Of a stretch of 64,000 nucleotides of DNA, positions 31,033 through 42,307 are shown one piece after another (the stretch's first letter is position 1; each line of letters starts with the position of its first letter). The stretch is taken from positions 4,223,501 to 4,287,500 of the forward strand of contig CANXME010000213.1 in NCBI GenBank assembly GCA_948144175.1. Reading direction: 5' to 3'. The stretch comes from Closterium sp. NIES-65. Its lineage: Eukaryota; Streptophyta; Zygnematophyceae; Desmidiales; Closteriaceae. A program made the position numbers and the translations under genes. Under the pieces are notes generated by a model. The model searched no databases. It worked only from the letters and a program-made list of their open reading frames with translations, and was not told where the DNA came from.

Positions 31033-32377
31033 GCGCCACGAACTTGCTCCAGTTCTCCTCTTGACGCTTGTCGTTATGGTCGCGGAGCTCTCGAACAAGA
31101 TCCGCCGTGCTCTGGGCTCTGGATCGCCCAGTAGATTTCCGACCTTGGCCCTTTGATCCTGTGTTACCCCCCTTGCCAACCTTGCCTTCTGGCTGCTGGC
31201 GGGGATACTGATACCATGCATGCCGGCTGCATCCCTCTTGCCCATCAGACGACGCGAGCGCTCCCCCGACTTGGCGACGACCACGGATCGAGACACCCGT
31301 CGTCGCACCTGATTCCGTCGCGGCGGCAGTAGGAGACGCCGACGGGATGGTGTCTGGCGATAGAGGGGACGTATTCCCGCGGCGGGTTGCATTGTCTCGA
31401 GCAGGGGAAGGTGCAGGTGACGCGGGCGGGGGATTGGGAGTTGGAGATGTGGGCGCCACCACTCCAGTCGGCGTGCTCTCAATAGCCACCGGGGGGTTGG
31501 AAGGTATGGGATGTGGGAAAGGCGGTGGTAGCGCGATGCTGGGAGCCGGACTGTCCGTGTTCGAGGCGGCATTCGGTGTATGCGACGGGAACGTCGCATT
31601 CGTTGTAGATGGCCGACGACGGGCGTTTGCGGGAGGTGGCGTTACCGTCGCAGACCTGGAACTTGTGGCTCGATTGACGCCCGTGCCTGCAAGTACGGGG
31701 GGGATGGTACTTGGGCGCTCACCCCATAAAGCGTCGCCGAGGTGGAACCAAGGAGGCAGACCAGTGGCGCGTCCCGCCCCCGAGCGCTTGTTGCGATCGT
31801 TGATGCGGCGCCACTGCTCCTTCATGCGATTGTACTTGGCTTTACGAGCGGAAATGTCGTGGCGCCACGCCGGATTTTGCAGAAGGAGCTCCTCCTGGAT
31901 GAGCGGATACCAGCTTCGGCCTTGCTGACCCGTACGCGCGCGGATTTGGGCCTGGCGGGAGATGAAAGCGGCGAGGACCTCGCACTCCTCCTCTGGGGTC
32001 CAGCGCGGCTGCGTCCTCCCCGTAGATCTGCGTGACGGAGCGGTGGTCTCGCGGGTTGGGGACATCTCCTGCTCAGCGGGCTCCTCCTCAACCTCCCCGA
32101 GCGTCGCGGCGTTGTCCATATCTGCGCCTAGTCCGTAGTCGTCGTCGGCGTCGTATGAGGCTGTGGGAGACGGGATGTGGAAGACCCTCCAGTCAACTTG
32201 TGCGTTGGTGGTTGTGGTCGGGGTTTGAGCATTGGCGGGAGTGGGATTTTGAATATGAGACTCTTGTGTCTCTGGTGCAGCAGCATCCGGATCAGGTTGG
32301 GTAGAGGTAGTAGGGACGGAGGTGTTGGGTGTGGTGTTTGCCGGTCCAGAGTTCTCATTTCCGCTGGACTGCTCCAT
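30938..32377 (-). CDS. PIF/Harbinger Myb/SANT-like partner protein
   Basis: 479 aa from ATG 32377. A Ser/Thr/Pro-rich N-terminus is followed by a Myb/SANT-like trihelix at about residues 120-200 (PRWTPEEECEVLAAFISRQ, SWYPLIQEELL, KAKYNRMKEQWRRI), a Pro-rich middle, and a basic C-terminal segment with LVRELRDHNDKRQEENWSKF and an Arg/Ser tail. In Harbinger elements this ORF binds the element ends and brings the transposase to the nucleus. It is convergent with the transposase and overlaps it by 95 bp. The frame is intact. Confidence 0.88.
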   Translation of the reverse strand: MEQSSGNENSGPANTTPNTSVPTTSTQPDPDAAAPETQESHIQNPTPANAQTPTTTTNAQVDWRVFHIPSPTASYDADDDYGLGADMDNAATLGEVEEEPAEQEMSPTRETTAPSRRSTGRTQPRWTPEEECEVLAAFISRQAQIRARTGQQGRSWYPLIQEELLLQNPAWRHDISARKAKYNRMKEQWRRINDRNKRSGAGRATGLPPWFHLGDALWGERPSTIPPVLAGTGVNRATSSRSATVTPPPANARRRPSTTNATFPSHTPNAASNTDSPAPSIALPPPFPHPIPSNPPVAIESTPTGVVAPTSPTPNPPPASPAPSPARDNATRRGNTSPLSPDTIPSASPTAAATESGATTGVSIRGRRQVGGALASSDGQEGCSRHAWYQYPRQQPEGKVGKGGNTGSKGQGRKSTGRSRAQSTADLVRELRDHNDKRQEENWSKFVALTREVFRGFADERRSRRRRSPQSTSSSEDEA

Positions 32378-32761
32378 TGCGTGCTGATTGTGGTGGTTCG
32401 GTTCGAAAATGAATCGTCTTTGTAGTGTAGACGGGCTAGTGGGGGTGTCTACGGTTCAATGTTCTATTTGGCGCCGCGCGCCCAATATTTTGTTTAGACA
32501 TGCGGCTCGGTGTTTTATTTCGTTTTTTTTGCGCGCCAATCAGATGTCAGAGATTGAATTCTATCCGTTTGCACGTCGAACTGACAAAGGTCCACATTGT
32601 GAACCGTTGCTTGGAGGGAAAAGTGATGTGACGTTTCGAACAGTGGGCGAAATCGCGAAGACCATGGCGAAAAAGTTGCGAAACAATGCGAAATAGGTAA
32701 CCTTTTCGCGAGCCGGACGGTCCACGGTTCGAACCGTCAGCGTAAAAAAAGAGACACGCCC
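32378..32761 (-). promoter_or_regulatory. Right end of Harbinger: promoter of Myb gene and terminal repeat
   Basis: Non-coding, with CCGGACGGTCCACGG near 32713 (similar to words near the left end) and the inverted terminal sequence ending CACGCCC at 32761. It must contain the Myb gene promoter. No distinct TATA box is obvious. Confidence 0.55.
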
Positions 32762-32875
32762 TTAGAGGCTTGAGTAGGATTATGAATGGTCTGTTGGTGG
32801 CAGATCTGGCGGGAGGGAGCTGCGGCTGTCAGAGCGGAACAAAGCTGCGTGTGGGGGATGGGAGTGGCTGGAGCG

Positions 32876-33777
32876 AGAGAATTTCTATAGACCTGGAAAC
32901 GGTGATTTGCCGTTGCACACGTAGCCTTGAATTGCTACCGTGGTCGGACAATTCGATGATAATTGCTCGAGTGGTCTTGCCAGAGGTTTCCTCTGGCATT
33001 TTTTTTTATCCGGCACATTACCCAAAACCGGTTTTTAGCCCTGAAATTCTTACGTCGAACTTGTCTCTTCGTGCAAAAGTGTGACGCACCCGGAAAGACG
33101 TGCACGAGGGCGGCGCCGTCACTGTTCCGATACGCGACAAAATCGGCACGGTAATCTAGGCAAACAGTTGCGCTCAATTTCGGTCCATATCGTAACCAAT
33201 CCGCGCATAGTTATATGATTCCCCGATCATATACTTAGTTGCACAGATGTCAGTACGCGCGACCAATTACAGAGTGCACTTGATTGGTCGACTTTATGCG
33301 TGGGACCTTTTCTGACCTTGCGCGTCCAATCAGACGCGGTCATGTAAAATTGTGCTCATATAAAATCGCATATTTACCTATATGAGCGCGCATATGTGAT
33401 GCTTGAATGTGTGTCTGATCTGTTTTATTAATAAAAAACTATGTTGATAAATTTAAGAGACGTTATCACTACCAGCGTTTTGCCATTATACCTATATCAA
33501 ACTGTGTATACCTATATCGCACAGCGTGATATAGGTATAATGGCAAAATGTCGGCAGTAATAATGTCTCTCAAATTCATTAATATAGTTTTCGATTAATA
33601 AAATAGATCATACACACATTCGAGCATCACATATGCGCGCTCATATAGGTAAATATGCGGTTTTATATAAGCGCGATCTTACATGACCGCGTTTGATTGG
33701 ACATGCAAGGTCAGAAAAGGTCTCGCGCATAAAGTCGACCAATCAGGCGCACTCTGTAATCGGTCGCGCGTACTGAC
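32876..33777. repeat. Long palindromic (foldback) element, left arm, centre and inner right arm
   Basis: The sequence folds on a centre near 33507. The left arm 32876-33506 pairs with 33508-33777 and then with 41161-41535 beyond copia C. Matching words include TTGCCATTATACCTATATCA near the centre, GACCGCGTTTGATTGG/CCAATCAGACGCGGTC, CGCGCGACC...ATTACAGAGTG and GGTTACGATATGGACC. The arms differ by scattered substitutions only. Non-coding. It could be a foldback transposon or snap-back MITE. Its outer ends and target duplication are not certain. Confidence 0.85.
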
Positions 33778-33905
33778 TGTCAGATATATATGACATAGTT
33801 ATTGTAGGCTATAGTGCGGTAGCACATATGGGGTACAGCTTTCTAGGGTTTGTATTTGTACTCAACTTTCACTTAGTCATCACCATTCTCGTTCAACTGT
33901 TCTCA
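33778..33905 (+). repeat. 5' LTR of copia C
   Basis: 128 bp, TGTCAGATATATATG...TTCTCA. Its first bases abut the palindrome. Confidence 0.93.
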
Positions 33906-34019
33906 TGGTATCGAGCAGGTTCCCCTGTGGGAACTGCGCCTAGGGCCCACCACTTCGATTTTTTTTTACTGCCCGAAGCGCGCTCATCCCGAGTCGCGCC
34001 TCGGGCTGTTAACTCGACG

Positions 34020-34660
34020 AGCCGCCCTAGCGGCCTTCCCTCCCCTAGCGGCCCTGCCGCCCTACTGTCGCGGCCCCGCCGCCCCTGATTCGCGGCCTCG
34101 CCGCCCTGCTTTACCGGCCCCGCCGCCCAGCTTTAGTGGCCCCGCCGCCCTACACCTAGCGGCCCCGCCGCCCTACACTTTGCGGCCCCGCCGCCCTGCT
34201 TTAGCGGCCCCGCCGCCCTACACCTCGCGGCCCCTCCGCCCTGCTTTAGCGGCCCCGTCGCCCTACACTTCGCGGCCCCGCCGCCCTGCTTTCTCGGCCC
34301 CGCCGCCCTTCATTTCGCGGCCCCGTCGCCCTGCTTTAGCGGCCCCGCCGCCCTTCCTTAGCGGCCCCGTCGCCCTGCTTTAGCGGCCCCGCCGCCCTGC
34401 TTCAGTGGCCCCGCCGCCCTACACTTCGCGGCCCCGCCGCCCTACACCTCGCGGCCCCACCGCCCTTCATTTCGCGGCCCCGCCGCCCTGCTTTAGCGGC
34501 CCCGCCGCCCTACACCTCGCGACCCCGCCGCCCTGCTTTCGCGGCCCCGCCGCCCTGCTTTCGCGGCCCCGCCGCCCGAATCTACCAGCCCCGCCGCCCT
34601 TCTACTGCGGCCCCGCCGCCCTGCACCTGGGGCCCCGCCGCCCGTCTGCTGCGGCCCTGC
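34020..34660 (+). repeat. Leader minisatellite of copia C
   Basis: Tandem GCGGCCCCGCCGCCCTGCTTT-type units of about 20-22 bp with variable ends (GCTTTA, CACCTC, CACTTC). Then 34690-34880 has GAGCCGCCCAGCAGCC-type repeats. Both precede the gag start at 34966. Confidence 0.85.
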
Positions 34661-34965
34661 CACTCTCCTGAGCAGCGTGCACCCGAGCAGCCGACCGCCG
34701 CGCCGCCGAGTACCGGAGGAGCCGGGCCGCCCAGCTGCAGAGCCGCCCGGCCGCCCACCAGCCGAGCCGCCCAGCAGCCGAGCCGCTGTGCAGCCGAGCC
34801 GCCCAGCAGCCGAGCGCCGAGCCGCCGAGCCGCCCAGCCGCCGAGCCGCCCAGCAGCCGAGCCGCCCTACTACCGAGCCGCCCGACCTGCCCTGTCCGGT
34901 GAGCGCAGCCCCACTGTCACTGCGTGCCCTTCCCCTACTGCTTGCACTGCTAGTCTATCGTCGTC

Positions 34966-37900
34966 ATGGCTACCCCTAGTGTCCTCACTTTTGACGCTGA
35001 GGGTCGAGCCATTGACTTTGAGGTCTGGGTCGACGACCTGCAGCTGTTTTTACAGTGCGATAGGGCGGACGGTCTTTCTCTCTTTGACCTCACCTCTGGC
35101 ACCTCTCCTGCCCCTGCTACTGACGCTGACCCCACTGTTCGCTCTCAGTGGGCCACCCGCGATGCTGCTGCACGTCTTGCTGTGCGTCGCCACCTGCCTA
35201 CCACTGAGCGCGCGCACTTTAGTCAGTACAAGAGTGCTCAGACCTTGTACGACGCTGTAGTTGCACGCTACTCTTCTCCTGCCACTGCTGCACTGAGCCG
35301 CCTCATGCTACCGTACCTCTTTCCTGACCTTGCTGCCTTTCCCACAGTCGCCGACCTCATTACGCACCTCCGCACTAGTGACACTCGCTACCGCGCCGCA
35401 CTTCCTGCTGAGTTCTGCGCCAAGAACCCTCCCCCCATGTACATCACTCTCTATTACATAGTCACACGCCTCCCTGACTCCCGACTTTCTCTCAGTCTGT
35501 CCCACCACTCTCACTGTAGACCTCCGCGAGAAGGCCCTCCTGGCGGCGGAGAAGAGCATCGTCGCTGTAGGAGCCTCTCGGGGTGACCCTCGCACCCCCA
35601 TCTTTGAGGGGTGTTCTCCTTCCCCCCTGCTGCCCTCTGTTTCCTCTGCTGCTGCTGCCGACCTGCTTGGTCTTGAGTCGGTCGGCGCGGCGTCTGCCCC
35701 TAGCGGGAGACGCCGACCTGGCAAGGGCAAGGGGGGCAAGGGCGCGGGTGGAGCTGGCGGGGGCGGTGGAGGTGGCGGTGGAGGCGGCGGAGGGAGTGGG
35801 GTGGCGGTGGGAGTGGAGGCGGGGGTGGTGGTGGTGGTGGCGGCAGCGGAGGCGGAGGCGGTGGCGGCGGCAGCGGTGGGAGCGGAGGCGGCGGTGGTGG
35901 CGGAGGTGGAGGCGGCGGTGGCGGAGGGGGTGGAGCTGGTCGGGGTGGTGCCCCGCAGCGGAGCGGCTCTGGTGGTGGTCAGTGCCAGCAGCAGCAGCAC
36001 CAGCAGCAGCGTTCTCGGGACATCCCCCCGCCTCAGCAGCTCCGTGAGTGGTAAGCGCAGCGTCAGCGTGGTGGGGGTTTTGGTCCCTGCACCTACGTCC
36101 TTCGTTCCAGCGACCGCGCGGGTGAGCAGTGTGGGGGTGCCCACCCCACCCAGCACTGCTTTGGCCGCCTGACGGACGCTTGGCGTCAGCATTTCCCCGA
36201 GGCTAGTGAGATTCCCCGCTGGGGAGAGCTGTCTAGGGTTGGCGTAGCTATCTTTGATCTTGACTTTGATGCTATCCTTGCTGCCATGTATGCTGTGACT
36301 ATTAGTGATGAGGGTGACTGTTACCGGTGTTTCCCGCCCGACCCGGGCATTGGTACTGCTGCGCTAGGTGCTTGTGAGGCTGCTGCTCTAGGTGCCAGTG
36401 CGTCTGCGCTCTCAGGTACTGGTGAGGCTGCGCTCTCAGGTACTGCGTCGGCTTCGGCCTCCCTCACCTTCACACTTGACTCAGGGGCTTCTCGCTCCTT
36501 CTTTCGAGACCGCACCACACTCACGCCGCTTGGTCGGCCGGTTGCAGTCTCCCTGGCTGACCCCTCTGGGGGCCCTGTCCTCTCTCACTTCTCCACTGTC
36601 CTCCCGTGTCCGGCTGCCCCCTCGGGCACCCTGTCTGGTCTGTACCTCCCCTCGTTCTCGACGAACTTGGTGAGTGGTGCTGACCTGCAGGATGGGGGGG
36701 TTCACCAGTTTACTCCTGCGAGTCAGCGGGTGACCCACTGCTCGGACGCCCGCACAGGCCGACACCTGGCCACGTTTTCGCGTCGGCCGGGGTCGAGTCT
36801 GTACACCCTGACCACTGAGTCTCCTCCTGTCCCTGCGTCTGGCCAGGTAGCTGCGTCGGGTCAGGTGTTTGCTGCTGCGTCCAGGTCTGGTCCTGAGTCT
36901 GCCCCCTGCTCGTGTCGCCTCCTGTCTCACGAGACTCTCCTGTGGAACCACCGTCTTGGCCACCCCTCCTTGCCTCGTCTTCGGGGCATGGCTTCCCGTG
37001 TCCTTGTCTCTGGTCTCCCCCAGTCTCTCCCTCCCCTTCCTTCGGTGCCAGGACCTTCCTGTGTCCCCTGTGTCGAGGGGCGGCTCCGGGCTGCCCCTCA
37101 CTCCTCCCAGTTTCCCCCGACAGAGGCTCCTCTGCAGACGCTTCACATGGACGTGTGGGGCCCGGCCCGCGTCCGTGGACAGGGTCACGAGCGCTACTTC
37201 CTGCTGGTGGTTGACGACTACTCGCGTTACACCACAGTCTTCCCCTTGCGCAACAAGGGTGATGTCACTGGGGTGTTGATCGGCTGGATCCGCGCAGCTC
37301 GTCTCCAGCTCAGGAGGAGCTTCGGCTCGGACTTTCCTGTCCTGCGTCTGCACTCTGACCGAGGTGGAGAGTTCTCCTCTGGCCTTCTGCGAGCCTACTG
37401 TCGTGCACGAGGCATCTGCCAGACCTTCACGCTTCCGGAATCTCCACAGCAAAATGGGATTGCTGAGCGCCGCATTGGCATGGTCATGGACGTCGCTCGT
37501 ACGTCCATGATGCATGCGGCTGCCCCCCATTTTCTGTGGCCGTTTGCGGTGCGGTACGCGGCGCATCAGATCAACCTTCACCCCAGGGTCTCGCGGCCGG
37601 AGACCTCCCCAGCTCTGCCGTGGACGGGGAAGGTCGGCGATGCGTCTGCGTTCCGTGTCTGGGGATCTCGGGCGTTTGTCTACGACTTGTCTGCAGACAA
37701 GCTGTCCCCTCGTGCTGCTCCCTGTGTCTTCCTAGGCTTCCCCCCTGACGCCCCAGGGTGGCAGTTTTACCACCCCTCCTCTCGTCGTGTTCTGTCCTCC
37801 CAAGACGTCACGTTCGACGAGTCAGTCCCCTTCTACCGCCTCTTCCCCTACCGCACTCCTTCCCTCCCCCCGCCACCGCACTTCCTTGTGCCAGGTCCCC

Positions 37901-40815
37901 CCCAGGTAGACCCCCTTCCCCCTCAGGGTCCTGCCCCTTCAGGTGTGTCCCAGGTAGACGCACTCGAGCCGGTCGAGGTTGCTGGTGACTCTGGTACTGC
38001 TGCGGGTGCTGAGCCTTGGGGTACTGCGACTAGGGTTGCTGAGCCTGGGGGTGCTGAGCCTGGGAGTGCTGAGTCTGGGGGTGCTGAGCCTGGGGGTGCT
38101 GCGACTGGGGGTGCTGAGCCTGGGGGTGCTACGTCAGGAGCTGGTGAGCCAGGGGGTGCTGCTGAGCCTGGAGTTGCAGAGCCTGCGGCCACTGGACCTC
38201 CCCTTCTGGCGTCTGGCGGTGCGGGGCCTGGAGGCTCTCCGGGTGCTTCGTCTCGGCGGGAGCCACTCTCTCCACAGGAGTTGCGCGAGTGGTTTGCTCG
38301 CCGCTGGAGGCGTACTGCTGGAGCTGGAGCTTCTTCGGCCGCTGAGGGTACTTGTGCCGCCGGTCCCGGGACTCCTGGGCCTTCGGGTCCGCCTGGCGCT
38401 GGTGCTAATGAGGGTGTTGGTGCTGAGACTGCTGCTGTCCTTCCTGGCGGTGGTCCTGCTGCGGGTGCTGCTGGTGCTGCTGGAGGTCCTGCAGCTGGAG
38501 GTGCTGTTGGCGCTTGTGCTGCCGCTGAGGGTGCTGGTGCTGTCCCTGCTGTGTCTGGAGTTGCCGCGCGGCCTCGGCCATACTTCGTTCCGCTCTTGCA
38601 GCAGGTTCTTGGTCTTTCTCCTCCTGTAGGGTGTCCACCGCCTGTCCCGTCACAGTCACAGTTAGAGCCCGCCTCCCCACTTCCTGCTCCCTCTCCTTAC
38701 ACTGGTCCTACTGGAGGTCTTGCTGAGCGTCGTGAGCCTGCGTCTCGTCCCGCGTCGCCTGTTCGTGCTGCTCGCGCTAGTGGTCGCGGTTCGCGTCAGC
38801 GTCCTCCTCCTGTCCCTGGCACCCACCGGATGTCTCTGCGTTCGTCCACTGCTCCTCTGCGTGCCCCTTTGCCTTCTCCTCCTGAATCCTCTCTTCCTGC
38901 ACTTGCCGACCCAGAGTCAGACTCTCTCCGTACTGCCAGTCCTACTGTCACGCGTCTCCTTGCTACTGTCGTCACTGGCCCCTCTTTTGAGTCCACTGCT
39001 GCGTCTGCGCTTGTTGCTGAGCTCGTCGACTTTGCTGCTCGCTGTCGTCTAGACTACGCTGCCAGTCTTGTTGCTGAGTCTGCGTCTGTCTGTCCTCCGT
39101 CCCTCGGGGGTGAGTGTGCTCTTGGCATGGACGTCCTTGAGGACAGGCAGGAGGAGTTCGAGTGTCTGGCTGCTGCTCCACCTCATCTCGCATCCGTACT
39201 ACTTGCCCCTGAGGGAGACCCGGATGCACTAGACATCCCGACTCCGCGCTCTTACGCGGAGGCCGTAGAGGGTCCCTACTCCTCTCAGTGGCAGGCAGCT
39301 ATGGATGCAGAGATGGCTTCTTGGAAGTCCACAGGCACCTACGTTGACGCGGTTCCCCCTTCTGGGGCGAACATCGTCAGTGGCATGTGGATCTTCAGGG
39401 TGAAGCGGCCGCCGGGCTCTCTGCGTGTCTTCAAGGCGCGGTACGTGGCTCGTGGCTTCAGTCACCGGCAGGGAGTTGACTACTTTCAGACCTTCTCTCC
39501 CACCCCGAAGATGACCACTCTTCGGGTGCTGCTGCACATAGCCGCTCAGCGCGACTACGAGCTCCACTCTCTTGACTTCCGCACTGCTTTCTTGCAGGGT
39601 TGCCTGCACGAGGAGATCTGGTTGCGCCGTCCACCTGGCTTCACTGGGACTTTCCCTCCAGGCACCCAGTGGAGCCTCCGACGGCCAGTCTTTGGTCTCC
39701 GCCAGGCACCGCGTGAGTGGCACGACACACTGAGGACCACGCTTGCGGCTCTTGGGTTTGCTCCCTCTACTGCTGACCCGTCGTTGTTTCTGCGCACCGA
39801 CACTTCTCTGCCGCTGTTCTACATCCTCGTGTACGTTGACGACTTGGTCTTTGCCACAGCGGACACTGCTGGACTCGCCTACATGAAGTCCGAGCTGTAG
39901 AAGAGACACACGTGCACAGACCTGGGTGAACTGCGCAGCTACCTTGGCTTGCAGATCACTCGGGACAGAGCACGACGCACCATTACCTTGACTCAGTCAC
40001 ACATGGTGCAGTAGGTCCTTCAGCGCTTCGGCTTCACGTACTCCTCGCCTCAGGCCACTCCTCTGTCTACTCGCCACTCGCTCTCAGCTCTGCCTTCGGA
40101 TGAGTCCGTAGAGTCGAGTGGCCCGTACCCAGAGCTTGTTGGCTGCCTCATGTACCTGATGACCTGCACACGGCCTGACCTTGCATACCCTCTTAGCATT
40201 CTTGCATGCTATGTTGCTCCTGGGAGACACCGACCAGAGCACATGGCTGCAGCAAAGAGGGTGTTGCGCTACTTGTGCAGTACGTCGGGCATGGGGCTAG
40301 TGCTTGGAGGGCGGAGTCCAGTGGTCCTCACTGGGCACGCGGACGCTTCTTGGGCTGACGACCAGGCTACTCAGCGGTCGTCACAGGGTTACACCTTCAG
40401 TCTTGGTTCCGGCTCTGTTTCGTGGCGGGCTACTCGCTCGTCTTCTGTTCTCGGCTCCAGTTGTGAGGCTGAGATCTACGCCGGGGCCATGGCTGCTCAG
40501 GAGCTTCGCTGGCTCACCTACCTGCTGACTGACCTTGGAGAGCCGCCTCGTTCTCCTCCAGTGCTGTACGTAGACAACAAGGCCATGCTGGCCTTGTGTC
40601 GAGAGCAGCGCCTGGAGCACAGAACGAAGCACATTGCTCTCCGCTACTTTCTTGCTTGTGAGCTGCAGCAGCGTAATTAGTTGCGACTTGCGTACGTGGC
40701 CTCTGAGACCAACACTGCTGATGTTTTCACCAAGGCACTTCCGCCTTGTGATCATCAGCGCTTCTGCACTCAGCTGGGACTTGTACCTGTCTTACCTCAC
40801 TTGCTCACCTCTTGA
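34966..40815 (+). pseudogene. gag-pol: Copia C gag-pol, broken
   Basis: Gag starts at 34966 (MATPSVLTFDAEG). Compared with D, 17 bases are missing near 35487, shifting the frame. The Gly tract shifts again and TAA lies at 36052-36054. From 36286 a 1204-codon stretch carries protease (LDSGAS), integrase (HMDVWGP, HSDRGGEF, QQNGIAERR) and RT with YVDD (about 39835). Stops follow at 39898 (TAG), 40012 (TAG) and 40678 (TAG). At the first two, element D has CAG; at the third D has GGT CAG where C has AAT TAG. RNase H motifs (GHADASW, YVDNKAM) are kept and the family stop is at 40813. Confidence 0.92.
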
Positions 40816-41027
40816 TCTTACTTGTACTCTTGCATATATATATACCTGCTCTTGCTTGTTTAGTGTTATATATATATGTGCACTCCTGCATGTGAACTGG
40901 CCTTGTGGCCTTGACCTTGTGCTTGGACTGTGTGGTGACTTTGTGATCCACCCTGAGCTTGCTTTGCTTTGCTTTGCTTGACTGGTCTTGTGACCCCTTG
41001 TTCTCCCCCACTTTGCCTATGGGGGTG

Positions 41028-41155
41028 TGTGAGATATATATGACATAGCTATTGTAGGCTATAGTGGGGTAGCACATATGGGGTACAGCTTTCTAGGGTT
41101 TGTATTTGTACCCAACTTTCACTTAGTCATCACCATTCTCGTTCAACTGTTCTCA
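41028..41155 (+). repeat. 3' LTR of copia C
   Basis: 128 bp, TGTGAGATATATATG...TTCTCA, followed by duplicated CTGAC. Confidence 0.93.
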
Positions 41156-41160
41156 CTGAC

Positions 41161-41535
41161 ATCCGTCCAACTGAATATATGATCGTAGAATCATATAACT
41201 ATGCGCGGATTGGTTACGATATGGACCGAAATTGAGCGCAACTGTTTGCCTAAACGAGTGTGCTGATTTTTGTCGCGTATCCGAATAGTGACGTTGTCGC
41301 CCTCGTGCACGTCTTTCCGGGTACGCCACACTTTCGCGGGAAGAGACACGTTCGAAGTAAGAATTTCAGGGCTAAAAACCGGCTTTGGGTGATGTGCCGG
41401 ATGAAAAAAATGCTAGAGGAAACCTCTGGCAAGACCACTCAAGCAATTATCATCGAATTGTCCGACCACGGTAGCAATTCGAGGCCACGTGTGCAACGGC
41501 AAATCACCGTTTCGGGGTCTGGAGAAATTCTCTCG
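41161..41535. repeat. Outer right arm of the palindromic element
   Basis: Reverse complement of about 32876-33248, e.g. CGGATTGGTTACGATATGG against CCATATCGTAACCAATCCG. It is separated from the rest of the right arm by copia C, which duplicated CTGAC at the break. Confidence 0.85.
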
Positions 41536-41564
41536 GCTGGAGCTGGAATGTGAGCACTCCAGCG

Positions 41565-41695
41565 TGTCAGAACATTATAGCTTAGGCTTTTGTGTAGGCT
41601 GTACTGGGGTAGCCCATATGGGGTACAACCCAAGTAGGGTTAGTACTTGTACCCAACTGTTTCATAGTTCATTCATTCTCGTTCACATTTTCTCA
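41565..41695 (+). repeat. 5' LTR of copia D
   Basis: 131 bp, TGTCAGAACATTATAG...TTCTCA, followed by the primer-site-like TGGTATCGAGCAGG. Confidence 0.93.
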
Positions 41696-41799
41696 TGGTA
41701 TCGAGCAGGTTCCCCCGTGAGAACTGTGCCTAGGGCCCACCACATCGATCTTTTTTTTTCTTGCCCGAAGCGCGCTCCGCCCAAGTCGCACTTCGTCGA

Positions 41800-42183
41800 G
41801 CCGCCCTAGCGGCCCTTTCCCCTAGCGGCCCCGCCGCCCTACCTCGCGGCCCCGCCGCCCTACCTCGCGGCCCCGTCGCCCTACCTCGCGGCCCCGCCGC
41901 CCTACCTCGCGGCCCCGTCGCCCTACCTTGCGGCCTCGTCGCCCTACCTCGCGTCCCCGCCGCCCTACCTCGCGGCCCCGCCGCCCTACCTCGCGGCCCC
42001 GCCGCCCTACCTCGCGGCCCCGCCGCCCTACCTCGCGGCCCCGCCGCCCTACCTCGCGGCCCCGTCGCCCTACCTCGCGGCCCCGCCGCCTTACCTCGGG
42101 GCCCCGCCGCCCTTCCTCGCGGCCCCCCCCGCCCTACCTCTCGGCCCCGCCGCCCTACCTCGCGGCCCCGCCACCCTACCTCG
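41800..42183 (+). repeat. Leader minisatellite of copia D, first part
   Basis: About 17 copies of a 20-bp unit CTCGCGGCCCCGCCGCCCTA with single-base variants. A solo LTR then interrupts the array. Confidence 0.92.
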
Positions 42184-42307
42184 TGATAAAGTTTAGAAAA
42201 GAGAAGAGAGTTTGACTAGCAGCAGTTGGGATACATATAGCAAACCCTAACAGGGTTGTACTCGCTATAGAGCACCCCACTACAGGCTAGATAAGAACAT
42301 TTTGACA
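42184..42307 (-). mobile_element. Solo copia LTR inside the copia D leader
   Basis: The 124-bp insert starts TGATAAAG and ends TTTTGACA. On minus it starts TGTCAAAATG, and it resembles the copia B LTR (plus-strand words AAACCCTAAC.GGGTTGTAC and CACCCCACTACAGGCTA). It is flanked by CCTCG on both sides (42179-42183 and 42308-42312), as expected after insertion followed by LTR-LTR recombination. Confidence 0.88.

Larger units (their letters stand above)
16677..32761 (+). mobile_element. Complete PIF/Harbinger DNA transposon, split by a gypsy element
   Basis: The left end GGGCGTGTCTCTTTTTT is repeated inverted at the right end (AAAAAAGAGACACGCCC, ending 32761). TTA flanks both sides (16674-16676 and 32762-32764). 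It carries both standard genes: a DDE transposase on plus and a Myb/SANT-like protein on minus, transcribed towards each other. Without the gypsy insertion and its duplicated GGACA it would be about 3.2 kb. The gypsy element landed about 116 bp inside the left end, upstream of the transposase, so it may disturb expression. Subterminal GGACTGTCCGG-like words resemble those in the adjacent MITE. Confidence 0.93.
33778..41155 (+). mobile_element. Ty1/copia retrotransposon C
   Basis: 128-bp LTRs (33778-33905 and 41028-41155) differ at about four positions. A 5-bp duplication CTGAC flanks it (33773-33777 and 41156-41160). Total 7378 bp. Same family as B. A primer-site-like TGGTATCGAGCAGG follows the 5' LTR, and ATGGGGGTG precedes the 3' LTR. 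Coding capacity is lost through frameshifts and stops. Confidence 0.95.

Noticed and set aside
33249..33777. Inner palindrome as a separate 530-bp MITE
   Set aside because: The pairing continues without a break from 33249 outward to 32876 and, past copia C, to 41535, so the inner part is not a separate unit.
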